Shown piece by piece: positions 1 to 6,516 of a DNA stretch of 8,423 nt. Location: NCBI GenBank assembly GCA_913776675.1, contig CAJYRE010000203.1, positions 1 through 8,423 of the forward strand, given 5' to 3'. The notes beneath the pieces were generated by a model, which ran no database searches, was not told the DNA's origin, and saw nothing but the letters and a program-made list of their open reading frames with translations. This DNA is from Rhizobiaceae bacterium (GTDB taxonomy: Bacteria; Pseudomonadota; Alphaproteobacteria; Rhizobiales; Rhizobiaceae). The translations under genes were made by a program, and so were the position numbers. Position 1 is the first letter of the stretch. Each line of letters opens with the position of its first letter.

Positions 1-870
1 CCCCGAGGTGAGGCGCGTGTACCAGATGAGTGCCAACAGAACGAGAATGGTCAAGGTGATGGACAACGCAGCGCCAAGCGGCCAGTTGCGGCCCTGCCCA
101 AACTGGAGATCGATCAGATTGCCCAACATCATCGATTTGCCACCTCCCATGACGCGAGGCGTGACATAGGCACCCAATGACGGCACGAATACAAGGATGG
201 AGCCCGCAATCACGCCGGGTTTGATCAGCGGCAAAATCACCCGCCGCAAGCAAAATAACCGGGAGGCATACAGATCGTAACTCGCTTCGGTGAGCCGAAA
301 ATCAAACTTTTCGATGGCGGCATACACTGGCAGCACCATGAGCGGCAGGAAAACGTAGGTCATGCCGAGCAGCACGGCGAAATCGGTGTACATCATCTGG
401 ATTGGCTCATGAATGATCCCGACCGCCATAAGCACACGATTGAACACGCCTTCGGAGCGGATCATTTCCTGCACGGCAATTGTGCGCACCAGCAGATTGG
501 TCCAGAAGGGAATGGTGATGAGAAACAGCCAGAAGTTTCTCTGTGTCACCGAGCGCGTGGCAATGAACCACGCTGTTGGCAAGCCAAAAATCAAGGTAAT
601 GAATGTGGTGGCCAGAGAAAGCACAATCGAGCGCCAGAGGATTGTCAGATTGGCATCGGAGATGCCAATCGTATCATCGAATATATTGCGCTCGAACAAC
701 ACCGAAAACCAGCCATCTGTCGAGAAGAGCCATTTGACGTTGCCGAAATCGCCGGGCGTGAGGAAGGAATAAACAAGAACAACGCCCAGCGGCAGGATGG
801 AAAACAGCATGATAATTGCCACTGCGGGCAGAGCAAGTACCCAACGGCGCAAGGTATCCGATGTACTCAT
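1..870 (-). CDS. PotB-type ABC transporter permease (3' end cut by window edge)
   Basis: This is an inner-membrane permease subunit of a spermidine/putrescine-type ABC importer (binding-protein-dependent, MetI-like fold). All 290 codons from the ATG at 870 to the window edge are open, so only a short C-terminal tail should be missing, since PotB/PotH proteins are usually about 275-310 residues. Hydrophobic segments are visible near residues 10-36, 79-105, 113-131, 163-185, 216-236 and 266-284, which fits six membrane helices. The EAA loop that docks on the ATPase lies at about 195-222 ([10 protein letters not shown]...VILPLIKPG); the usual Gly of this motif is Tyr201. The start is fixed by GGAGG (plus-strand 878-882) seven bases upstream and by a four-base ATGA overlap with the ATPase stop, so translation is coupled. 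The substrate is inferred from family resemblance only. A second PotC-like permease and a periplasmic binding protein are expected beyond the left edge. Confidence 0.9.
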   Translation of the reverse strand, partial: MSTSDTLRRWVLALPAVAIIMLFSILPLGVVLVYSFLTPGDFGNVKWLFSTDGWFSVLFERNIFDDTIGISDANLTILWRSIVLSLATTFITLIFGLPTAWFIATRSVTQRNFWLFLITIPFWTNLLVRTIAVQEMIRSEGVFNRVLMAVGIIHEPIQMMYTDFAVLLGMTYVFLPLMVLPVYAAIEKFDFRLTEASYDLYASRLFCLRRVILPLIKPGVIAGSILVFVPSLGAYVTPRVMGGGKSMMLGNLIDLQFGQGRNWPLGAALSITLTILVLLALIWYTRLTSG

Positions 871-1931
871 GCCTCAGCCTCCACATCCTTGACAATCCGC
901 AGGGCCTTTGCAGGCAGTGAAACTGCAATCTGTGCGCCTTCTGTCAGGCTTTTTTCGCTGTGAAGGGCGTTCTGCACGCGGGCAACCAGTTTGGTACCGT
1001 CGGGCAGAACGAGATGGACATGGGTATCTGTTCCGAAGAACACCAACTGGGCGACAGTTGCATTGAAGTTGAGAGCGTCCGGTGCATGGGTGGACAGCAC
1101 CACATGTTCTGGCCGGATCATCAGTGTCGCCGGCCCATCGGTTGCCTCTGCCAAGGCAACCTTGCTCTCCCCGACATGCACAAGCTTATCTTTTACCTGG
1201 GCTGAAACGAAGTTTGACTCGCCAATGAAGCCTGCGACAAAGCGGTTGGCCGGTCTGTCATAAAGCTCTCTGGGCGTTGCAATCTGCTGAACACGGCCGC
1301 CGCTCATCACCGCGATCCGGTCTGACATGGTGAGCGCTTCTTCCTGGTCATGGGTGACGAAAATGAAGGTCAAGCCGGTTTCGCGCTGAAGTCGCTTCAG
1401 CTCGATCTGCATGTCCTTGCGCAGCTTCATGTCCAGCGCAGAAAGGGGTTCATCGAGCAGTAGAATACGTGGTTTTGCCACCAATGCGCGGGCCAGCGCC
1501 ACACGCTGTTGCTGACCGCCAGACAGTTCTGAACTGCGCCGGTTCTTCAGGTGCAGGAGTTGCACCAGGGTCAACATCTCATCAACCGCCGGATCAATCT
1601 CGGAACGAGGACGTCCCTGTGCCTCAAGGGCAAAGGCTACGTTTTGCCCGACTGTCATGTGCGGGAAAAGCGCGTAGCTCTGAAATACCGTGTTCACCGG
1701 CCGCCGGTTGGGCGGCATGGAAGCAATGTCATTGCCGTCGAGCACAAGCGAGCCGCCACTTGGACTGCTGAAGCCTGCAATCAGCCTCAAAAGCGTTGTC
1801 TTTCCGCAGCCGGAAGGACCGAGCAATGTAAAAAATTCCCCCTCTCCAATGGAGAAAGATACCTCATGCAAGGCAGTGACGACGCTGTTACCGTAGCCGT
1901 ACCGCTTGGACAATCCTCGAATGTCGAGCAT
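867..1931 (-). CDS. PotA-like ABC transporter ATP-binding protein
   Basis: This 354-residue cytoplasmic ATPase powers the adjacent importer. Motifs appear in order: Walker [10 protein letters not shown] (38-46), Q-loop Gln84 in [12 protein letters not shown], signature LSGGQQQR (136-143), Walker B ILLLDEP (156-162) followed by the SALD D-loop, and the H-loop His194 in THDQEEAL. The region after about residue 240, including [10 protein letters not shown], fits the TOBE/MOP-like regulatory domain of the PotA/UgpC/MalK group. The length is typical of PotA (about 350-380). The ATG at 1931 has AAGGGA about ten bases upstream. It is the first gene of the minus-strand transporter operon, and its stop overlaps the permease start by four bases. 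It is divergent from the TetR gene, which may control it. The ATPase function is secure; a polyamine-type substrate rests on its similarity to PotA and its PotB-like partner. Fe3+ or other amine importers share this ATPase type. Confidence 0.93.
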   Translation of the reverse strand: MLDIRGLSKRYGYGNSVVTALHEVSFSIGEGEFFTLLGPSGCGKTTLLRLIAGFSSPSGGSLVLDGNDIASMPPNRRPVNTVFQSYALFPHMTVGQNVAFALEAQGRPRSEIDPAVDEMLTLVQLLHLKNRRSSELSGGQQQRVALARALVAKPRILLLDEPLSALDMKLRKDMQIELKRLQRETGLTFIFVTHDQEEALTMSDRIAVMSGGRVQQIATPRELYDRPANRFVAGFIGESNFVSAQVKDKLVHVGESKVALAEATDGPATLMIRPEHVVLSTHAPDALNFNATVAQLVFFGTDTHVHLVLPDGTKLVARVQNALHSEKSLTEGAQIAVSLPAKALRIVKDVEAEA

Positions 1932-1955
1932 GTGCTTATGTTCCCTTATAGGTTT

Positions 1956-1971
1956 TCAATATGCGTATTGA
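1956..1971. promoter_or_regulatory. Candidate TetR-family operator (near-palindrome)
   Basis: TCAATATGCGTATTGA is a 16-bp palindrome with a single mismatched pair (7 of 8 pairs match). Two further T-A pairs are possible beyond one mismatch on each side. It overlaps the plus-strand TTGACA hexamer and lies between two divergent genes, one of which encodes a TetR-family protein. That is the usual arrangement for an autoregulated TetR operator. The length and symmetry suit a TetR dimer. Binding is inferred, not shown. Confidence 0.45.
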
Positions 1972-1992
1972 CAAAATTCATTTAGTCAACCA

Positions 1993-2016
1993 AATTTTTT
2001 ATCGAGACAAAAAATT
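1993..2016. promoter_or_regulatory. A/T inverted repeat upstream of the TetR gene
   Basis: AATTTTTT (1993-2000) and AAAAAATT (2009-2016) form a perfect 8-bp inverted repeat around an 8-base centre. It lies 14 bases before the TetR start codon. It could be a second protein-binding site, a hairpin in the leader RNA, or simply A/T-tract DNA in a promoter. The low complexity of the arms makes chance a real possibility. Confidence 0.25.
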
Positions 2017-2030
2017 GATCGCGAAAACGA

Positions 2031-2720
2031 ATGGCCTATCTTCTCAATTTACCCGATCAGGCAGCGCCTGGCTTGCGCAGCCGGAAGAAGGCGAAGCGCC
2101 GCGATGAGATCATCGCGGCAGCCCGTACGCTGTTTGCCCGCCAAGGGATCGACGCCACGACAATGGCAGATATTGCCGCTGCCGCAGGCATTTCGCCGCC
2201 GACAGTGTTCAACTATTTTGGTTCCAAGGATGGGGTGCTGATTGCCCTGATCAGTGACGGCACCATGGCGGCCCGCGAGCAGGACCGCCATCTGCACTGG
2301 CGTGAGAAAACCGATCTTGGCACCCTGATTCTCGAACTCTTTCTACGCGTGTCTGGCAGGACGCTTGACATCGCTGACAAGCGTGTTTGGCGTTACGCCG
2401 AGTCTGCCACCATTCGTCATCCGGAAACGGAAATTGCCTCGCATTATCAAGGTATAACAGAGGTTTTGATTTCGGTTGTGGCCGAGTTTTTCGATAGTCT
2501 TGTTCTCGCCACGCGATCCGGATCCACGATCAATTCTCAATTTCTGGCTCGCGTTTTTCACGATGCCTGGTTACCCTGCTTCATCAGCCTGATCACAAAC
2601 GAAGATCAAACCCTGGAGGAACACGGGGAGCGACTGCGCAATCGGCTTCTACCGCTTGTCCACCTGATTTTTGATGATGCCAGCATCACGTCTCCCACCC
2701 TCAAAGGAACGTCTGAATGA
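2031..2720 (+). CDS. TetR/AcrR-family transcriptional regulator
   Basis: This 229-residue DNA-binding regulator has a clear TetR N-terminal domain: a basic lead-in (RSRKKAKRRDEI, about 16-27), the first helix (AARTLFARQGIDATTM), and the helix-turn-helix at about 43-64 (MADIAAAAGISPPTVFNYFGSKDGVL). The C-terminal ligand and dimer domain is not recognisable beyond general helical character, so the effector is unknown. The length is normal for the family (about 190-230). The ATG at 2031 is the only reasonable start before the HTH, although no strong Shine-Dalgarno precedes it. Its TGA stop overlaps the amidohydrolase ATG in an ATGA junction, so the two are coupled. Position suggests it controls its own operon and possibly the divergent transporter, most likely through the palindrome at 1956-1971. 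Confidence 0.9.
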   Translation: MAYLLNLPDQAAPGLRSRKKAKRRDEIIAAARTLFARQGIDATTMADIAAAAGISPPTVFNYFGSKDGVLIALISDGTMAAREQDRHLHWREKTDLGTLILELFLRVSGRTLDIADKRVWRYAESATIRHPETEIASHYQGITEVLISVVAEFFDSLVLATRSGSTINSQFLARVFHDAWLPCFISLITNEDQTLEEHGERLRNRLLPLVHLIFDDASITSPTLKGTSE

Positions 2721-4366
2721 AAGCCTCCCTGATATTCGTCAATGCCCGTGTGCTGACGATGGACGACAGCATGCCTCACGCTGAAGCCTTGGCTGTCAGC
2801 GACAACAGAATCATTTCTGTCGGGAGCGAGGAGATGGTGCTGGACCATGCCGGACCGGACACCCGAATCATTGACGCAAATGGAGCGACGCTGATGCCGG
2901 GCTTCGTGGAAAGCCATCTGCATCTCTTCTCCGGTGCCTATGGGCAGACCCTTATTCAGCTTCCAGGTGTCAAGGGTTTTGATGCCCTGAATGCGGCGTT
3001 TCAGGCTTTCGCGGCCACCCGGCCCAATGAGGGGCTTTTGCTGGCACAAGGTGCAGACTATGAAATTCTGGGAGCAGGCACACGGCTTGACCGGCATGCG
3101 CTGGACCGTATCTGTCCCGATCGGCCCATTGCGGTTATGGCCTATGATTTCCATACGCTTTTCGCCAATACGGCGGCGCTCAAGGCGGCGGGTCTGCTCA
3201 ACGGGCGTGAGTTGCCCGTCGGCAATGAAGTTGTAATGGGTGATGATGGCTTTGCCACGGGTGAACTGCGCGAAAAATTCGCCCTGCTGCCTGTGCTGGA
3301 CCTGCGCACCTCTGGCGGACGCGAAATGCTTGGCATGTCCGGCATCGAACCCCCGGTCACACCGACGCCCGCTGAATGGCGCGACGATATGGACATCCTG
3401 AAACAGGGCATGCGATTTGCCGCCTCCAAAGGCATTACCTCCATGCACAACATGGATGGCAACCGGCATCTGCTCGAACTCTTGCGTGATGTGGAGGCGG
3501 AGGGTGGCCTCCTCTCGCGCATTTCAGTACCGTTCCATCTCACACGCGATATGCCCCTGAGCGAGCTGGACCGTGCCACGGCCATGACCGCAGATTTTTC
3601 AAGTGATACGCTGATGTGCGGTCGGGTGAAGATTTTCATTGATGGGGTTATTGAAAGCGGCACAGCCGCAATGATCGGTGAATATTCAGACAAGCCCGGT
3701 TTGCATGGGGATCCGATCTTCGATGCCGCTTCCTTCGCTGAGGCGGCCATCGAGATTGACCGCCGGGGCATGCAGATCGCCGTTCATGCCATCGGTGATG
3801 CGGCTGTTCGCATCGCGCTTGATGGCTATGAGGCGGCCCGCAAGGCCAATGGCCCGCGTGATAGTCGGCACCGGATCGAACATGTCGAGATGATCGACCC
3901 CTCTGATGTGCCGCGTCTTGCCGAACTCGGCGTGATCGCCTCCTTCCAGCCCCTGCATGCGCCGGTTGGTGAAAATCCGACCAGCCGCAGCATTGGGCCG
4001 GAGCGCGCGCCTTACGCTTATGCCTGGCGTTTGCTGCATGAGACCGGCGCAACATTGGTGTTCTCTTCGGATTGGCCCATTGTGCCCATCGATCCGCTGC
4101 TTGGCATCCAGACGGCCATGACCCGCGAGCCCCATCTGCCGGGTCTGCCGGATCATCGTTTGCCTTTGCATGAGGTGCTGGCCGCCTTTACATGCAACGG
4201 TGCTTTTGCCGGACATATGGAGCAGAAGACCGGCAGGCTGAAGCCCGGTATGTTGGCAGACCTTGTGCTGCTTTCCGCCAATATCGAGGCCACACCTGTT
4301 GACCAAATTGCCGATATTGGCATCCGCATGACTGTCTGTGACGGGAGGATCACCCATGAAGCCTGA
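2717..4366 (+). CDS. Amidohydrolase family 3 protein (YtcJ/NfdA-like metal-dependent hydrolase)
   Basis: This 549-residue soluble enzyme of the amidohydrolase superfamily has a TIM barrel with a flanking beta-sandwich and is likely cytoplasmic, as no signal peptide is seen. Family landmarks are present: the metal-binding HxH in GFVESHLHLF (His67, His69), the KIFIDGVIESGTAAM strand (Lys305, Asp309), HAIGD (His357-Asp361), RIEHVEM (His389) and the catalytic Asp452 in FSSDWP. The C-terminal GRLKPGMLADLVLL is typical of the returning beta-sandwich. The length matches Amidohydro_3 members such as N-substituted formamide deformylase (NfdA, about 550). The reaction is therefore probably hydrolysis of an amide or formamide C-N bond, but the substrate cannot be read from sequence. 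The start is supported by AAAGGA eight bases upstream and by the ATGA overlap with the TetR gene. Its end overlaps the DUF3237 gene by 11 bases. Confidence 0.92.
   Translation: MKASLIFVNARVLTMDDSMPHAEALAVSDNRIISVGSEEMVLDHAGPDTRIIDANGATLMPGFVESHLHLFSGAYGQTLIQLPGVKGFDALNAAFQAFAATRPNEGLLLAQGADYEILGAGTRLDRHALDRICPDRPIAVMAYDFHTLFANTAALKAAGLLNGRELPVGNEVVMGDDGFATGELREKFALLPVLDLRTSGGREMLGMSGIEPPVTPTPAEWRDDMDILKQGMRFAASKGITSMHNMDGNRHLLELLRDVEAEGGLLSRISVPFHLTRDMPLSELDRATAMTADFSSDTLMCGRVKIFIDGVIESGTAAMIGEYSDKPGLHGDPIFDAASFAEAAIEIDRRGMQIAVHAIGDAAVRIALDGYEAARKANGPRDSRHRIEHVEMIDPSDVPRLAELGVIASFQPLHAPVGENPTSRSIGPERAPYAYAWRLLHETGATLVFSSDWPIVPIDPLLGIQTAMTREPHLPGLPDHRLPLHEVLAAFTCNGAFAGHMEQKTGRLKPGMLADLVLLSANIEATPVDQIADIGIRMTVCDGRITHEA
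4344..4348 (+). promoter_or_regulatory. Ribosome binding site deciding the DUF3237 start
   Basis: GGAGG lies inside the end of the amidohydrolase gene, seven bases before the ATG at 4356. This optimal spacing favours the 4356 start over the in-frame ATG at 4338, which lies upstream of the site. Confidence 0.75.
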
Positions 4367-4841
4367 GAGCGTTTCAGCCGACATGACCACGCTGGGGGCC
4401 AAGCGCACCCTGGCCGAGCCAACGGTGCGCAAAGCCTGCGTTATCCGCGCTGACCTTGGCCCGGCGCTTGAATTCGCTACGACACAGGGCACCACCCGCG
4501 CCATGTTCCCCATTGTCGGCGGCGAAGCCCACGGTGCTGGCTGGAAGGGGCGTATTCTTCCCGGTGGGGCGGATTTTGCGCTTCGCTTGCCGGATGGTAC
4601 CTATGCCATCGAGGCACGGTACTGTCTGGAACTGGACGATGGCACGCCCGTGATGATCACCAATGCTGGCAGAATGGTTGAGCAGCCGGACGGCAGCTAT
4701 TTCGGGCGCACCCGGGCCGAGCTTGAAGTACCAGAGGGCAAGCACCGCCATCTTGGCGATGCGGTCTATTTTGGTACAGCCCTTGCCGAAGCCGATGATG
4801 CTGAACACGTCTATATCGAATTGTGGGAAGCTCCGGTCTAG
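4356..4841 (+). CDS. DUF3237 (UPF0311) family protein
   Basis: This 161-residue protein of the DUF3237/UPF0311 family is recognised from the order of conserved stretches: FPIVGGEAHGAGWKGRILPGGADF (51-74), LPDGTYAIEARYCLELDDG (78-96), then ITNAGRM, and a closing AVYFGTALAEA...HVYIELWE (136-158). Family members are single beta-barrel-like domains of about 150 residues with no firmly established reaction, so a specific function is not claimed. Coupling to the amidohydrolase (11-base overlap, own GGAGG) suggests it acts on the same compound or its product. Residues 1-20 are not part of the recognised domain and look like a flexible lead. The TAG stop is also the first three bases of the repeat at 4839-4941; the last native residues read WEAPV, a normal family end, so little or no protein seems lost. 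Confidence 0.88.
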   Translation: MKPESVSADMTTLGAKRTLAEPTVRKACVIRADLGPALEFATTQGTTRAMFPIVGGEAHGAGWKGRILPGGADFALRLPDGTYAIEARYCLELDDGTPVMITNAGRMVEQPDGSYFGRTRAELEVPEGKHRHLGDAVYFGTALAEADDAEHVYIELWEAPV

Positions 4842-4941
4842 AGTTTGTCAGGGAAAAGTGGAATCCGGTTTTCCCGAAAAGACAAACGAAAACAAAAGCG
4901 TCTAGAGTCTGTCTGGTTCAATTTGAACCTGGCAGACTCTA
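4839..4941 (+). repeat. Two-palindrome intergenic repeat, copy 1 (RIME/Bru-RS-like)
   Basis: This element of about 103 bp is made of two palindromes. The first is bounded by GTTTGTC (4843-4849) and GACAAAC (4881-4887), with inner GGGAAAA and TTTTCCC arms. The second (4903-4941) pairs TAGAGTCTG with CAGACTCTA and then GGTTCAA with TTGAACC, with only a wobble pair and one mismatch in a 39-base hairpin. A linker, GAAAACAAAAGCGTC, joins them. The same order and spacing recur in opposite orientation at 7990-8090, including exactly 31 bases between the GTTTGTC and GACAAAC arms. The size and two-palindrome design recall RIME1 of rhizobia and Bru-RS of Brucella, but family identity is from memory. 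A transcript would fold into two strong hairpins at the 3' end of the DUF3237 message. Confidence 0.85.
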
Positions 4942-4989
4942 AAGCATTCGCCTGAAAAGCGCTCAGCGATTTTCCGTCCGGAAATGCTT
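4942..4989. repeat. Imperfect palindrome within the repeat mosaic
   Basis: AAGCATT (4942-4948) and AATGCTT (4983-4989) bracket a 34-base centre that itself holds small palindromes (AGCGCT, TCCGGA). It directly abuts copy 1 and leads into the strong stem at 5002-5044. It looks like another module of an intergenic mosaic rather than unique sequence. No coding capacity is seen. Confidence 0.4.
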
Positions 4990-5001
4990 GAAAACAAAGA
5001 G

Positions 5002-5044
5002 TTAAAGTATTTCAGTGTTCAGGTAAAACACTGAAATACTTTAA
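5002..5044. repeat. Perfect 18-bp inverted repeat with 7-base loop
   Basis: The arm at 5002-5019 (TTAAAGTATTTCAGTGTT) is exactly complementary to 5027-5044, with CAGGTAA as the loop. It sits midway between two convergent genes and would form a hairpin in transcripts from either side. It is not a classic intrinsic terminator: the stem is A/T-rich, there is no T-run on the plus side, and only TTTGTTTTC follows on the minus side. It may still block or stabilise both messages. I believe similar stems recur in Hyphomicrobiales genomes, but I cannot confirm that here. Confidence 0.7.
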
Positions 5045-5069
5045 AAACCGGAGCGCCTTAGACCACAGT

Positions 5070-5115
5070 AGGCCGAAAAGTGGGAAGCCGTTCCACCTGT
5101 TCCCGACAAACTCTA
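5070..5115 (-). repeat. Partial, diverged copy of the repeat's first palindrome
   Basis: Read on the minus strand from 5115 this begins TAGAGTTTGTC and continues GGGAACAGGTGGAACGGCTT, which aligns with the start of copy 1 (TAGAGTTTGTC, then AGGGAAAAGTGGAATCCGGT). The similarity fades after about 35-40 bases, and the second palindrome and linker are missing. It lies in opposite orientation to copy 1, so the convergent intergenic region is bounded by inverted repeat ends. Its first three bases are the stop codon of the glutamine-synthetase-like gene. Confidence 0.65.
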
Positions 5116-6516
5116 TACGGTTTCGAGATAGAGCTTGTAATCGAGGGGTGAAACATAGGCCGCGAAGCGGGCGGCCTCAGCCCGTTTAATTGCCAGAAAA
5201 ACGCGGTGCATCGTTTCGCCCAGCACATCTTTGAGAAAGGCCGAGTGTTGGGCGCTGTTGATGGCATCCGTCCAGTTCTGGGGCAGGGCAGGCGCGTCGC
5301 CCGCTGCCGATCCATTGCCCTCAGCCGGTGGTCCGGGGTCTCGCTGCTTTTCCACACCCCGCACCATGGCAGCAAGGGTGATGGCGGCCACGAGGAAAGG
5401 GTTGGCATCAACACCAGCCAGTCGCTGCTCCAGATGTCGTCCGCCCGGTGCGCCAGCCGGCACGCGCACGGCAACGCCGCGATTGTTGATGCCCCAGTTT
5501 GGCGTTGTTGGAGCATAACTGCGGGCAGAGAACCGCAGCCAAGAATTATGATGCGGTGCCATGACCACCATGCTTTCCGAAATCGTCTCCAGCAGACCGC
5601 CAATGGCGGCCAGCAGCTCTGGTGACAGAGCGCCATCACGATCGGCAAACAGATTGTGTCCGTCACGGTCGCACAGGCTCGCATGCATGTGCATGCCAGA
5701 GCCAGCGCGATCCGCGAAAGGCTTGGCCATAAAGCAGGCCTGCATGCCGTGGCGGCGCGCCACACCGCGCAGCAGATGCTTGAGCGCCAAAAGATTTTCC
5801 GCCGCCTGCATCACATCTCCATGGTGCAGGGTCAGCTCGAACTGGCCGGGGGCATATTCTGAAATCAGCGTTTCAACCGGAAGCCCCTGTGCCGCGGCGG
5901 CGTGGTAAAGGTCGCGGCTGAACGGTTCCAGCCGATCCAGTTCTTCAACGCAATAAACATTGGTTCCGAACGGTCGTTTGCCGGTTAGCGGCAGGCGCGC
6001 CGGTTGGAGTTCATCCGTGTCGCTGTTGGCATCGATCAGATAAAATTCCAGCTCGAAGGCGGCAATGGCGCTCAAACCGCGGGCTGCCAGCGCATCGATC
6101 TGCCGTTGCAGCACATGCCGCGGGTCAGCCCAAACGGGGCTGCCATCCATTTCATGCAGCGTAACCCGGAATTGCCCGCGTGGCGGATGGGTCCAAAGCG
6201 ACGGAGCCAGTGAGCCGGGCAGCGGCCAGGCGCAGCGGTCGGCGTCACCGTCCGACCAGACAAGGCCTGTTTCATCAACATCCTCGCCTGTGACATCCAG
6301 CCCCAGGATTGATCCCGGCAGATTGCGCCCGTTTTCCCATATGGCTTCAATTTCGTGGCGGCGCACGGTCTTGCCGCGGGCGATGCCGTTGGGGTCGATC
6401 AGCATGAGATCAAAGGCTTCAATCTCGGGGTGAGCCTTCAGGAAGTTTTGCAATTCGTCTTTTGAAGCCCGAAACTCTGGTGCTTTTGGCCGTGCGGGCG
6501 CGTCAATCTTTCTCAT
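5113..6516 (-). CDS. Glutamine synthetase family protein (PuuA-like, gamma-glutamyl amine ligase type)
   Basis: This 467-residue ATP-dependent ligase has the GS fold and is probably a cytoplasmic oligomer. It has an N-terminal beta-grasp region (about 15-110, with IDPNGIARGKTVRR and LDVTGEDVDETG) and a catalytic domain. The GS landmarks are FELEF (Glu155, Glu157), EYAPGQFE (Glu220, Glu227), GSGMHMHASL (His276), NNRGVAVRVP (Arg346, Arg351) and HLEQRLAGVDANPFL (361-375). The pattern is closer to PuuA (gamma-glutamylputrescine synthetase) and other GS-like amine ligases than to the assimilatory GlnA. It also lacks the GlnA adenylylation region near its C-terminus. The likely reaction joins glutamate to an amine using ATP. 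The start is set by GGAGG (plus-strand 6524-6528) seven bases upstream and an ATGA overlap with the aminotransferase. The TAG stop is supplied by the repeat unit at 5070-5115. The actual amine substrate is unknown. Confidence 0.9.
   Translation of the reverse strand: MRKIDAPARPKAPEFRASKDELQNFLKAHPEIEAFDLMLIDPNGIARGKTVRRHEIEAIWENGRNLPGSILGLDVTGEDVDETGLVWSDGDADRCAWPLPGSLAPSLWTHPPRGQFRVTLHEMDGSPVWADPRHVLQRQIDALAARGLSAIAAFELEFYLIDANSDTDELQPARLPLTGKRPFGTNVYCVEELDRLEPFSRDLYHAAAAQGLPVETLISEYAPGQFELTLHHGDVMQAAENLLALKHLLRGVARRHGMQACFMAKPFADRAGSGMHMHASLCDRDGHNLFADRDGALSPELLAAIGGLLETISESMVVMAPHHNSWLRFSARSYAPTTPNWGINNRGVAVRVPAGAPGGRHLEQRLAGVDANPFLVAAITLAAMVRGVEKQRDPGPPAEGNGSAAGDAPALPQNWTDAINSAQHSAFLKDVLGETMHRVFLAIKRAEAARFAAYVSPLDYKLYLETV

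Larger units (their letters stand above)
1932..2030. promoter_or_regulatory. Divergent promoter region between transporter and TetR operons
   Basis: These 99 bases separate the start codons of the ATPase (minus strand) and the TetR regulator (plus strand), so both promoters should lie here. The region is much richer in A and T than the flanking genes. A plus-strand TTGACA (1968-1973) matches a -35 box, but no good -10 box follows at 16-18 bases. On the minus strand TTGTCA is followed 18 bases later by TATAAG, but that box overlaps the ribosome-binding site and would give an almost leaderless message. Exact promoters therefore cannot be assigned. Two inverted repeats here are listed separately. 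Confidence 0.5.

Noticed and set aside
409..963. 184-residue open frame on the plus strand
   Set aside because: It lies antisense across the permease and the ATPase end, both of which have clear family motifs. Its protein is Cys/His/Gln-rich with no recognisable domain, as expected for a shadow frame in GC-rich coding DNA.
2606..3469. 287-residue open frame on the minus strand
   Set aside because: It is antisense to the amidohydrolase and the TetR end. It has no domain pattern and no ribosome-binding site that outweighs the well-supported plus-strand genes.
4338..4358. Upstream ATG as the start of the DUF3237 protein
   Set aside because: It would add six residues but has no Shine-Dalgarno of its own. 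GGAGG at 4344-4348 is correctly spaced for the ATG at 4356.
3686..4513. 275-residue open frame on the minus strand
   Set aside because: It is antisense to conserved catalytic motifs of the amidohydrolase (His357, His389, Asp452), so the plus strand is the coding strand.
4663..4905. 80-residue plus-strand frame running into repeat copy 1
   Set aside because: It is an alternative frame inside the DUF3237 gene. Its only notable part is the repeat-encoded end, which resembles the FCD tail because both read the same repeat frame.
4903..4941. Second palindrome of copy 1 as a Rho-independent terminator
   Set aside because: The stem is strong, but it is followed by AAGCATTCG and not a T-run. The same structure recurs as part of a repeat elsewhere, so repeat is the better call.
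5058..5765. 235-residue minus-strand frame overlapping the GS-like gene end
   Set aside because: It is a shifted frame of the GS-like gene that runs on into the intergenic repeat. The composition (Trp, Cys and Arg clusters) is not protein-like and the GS motifs are in the other frame.
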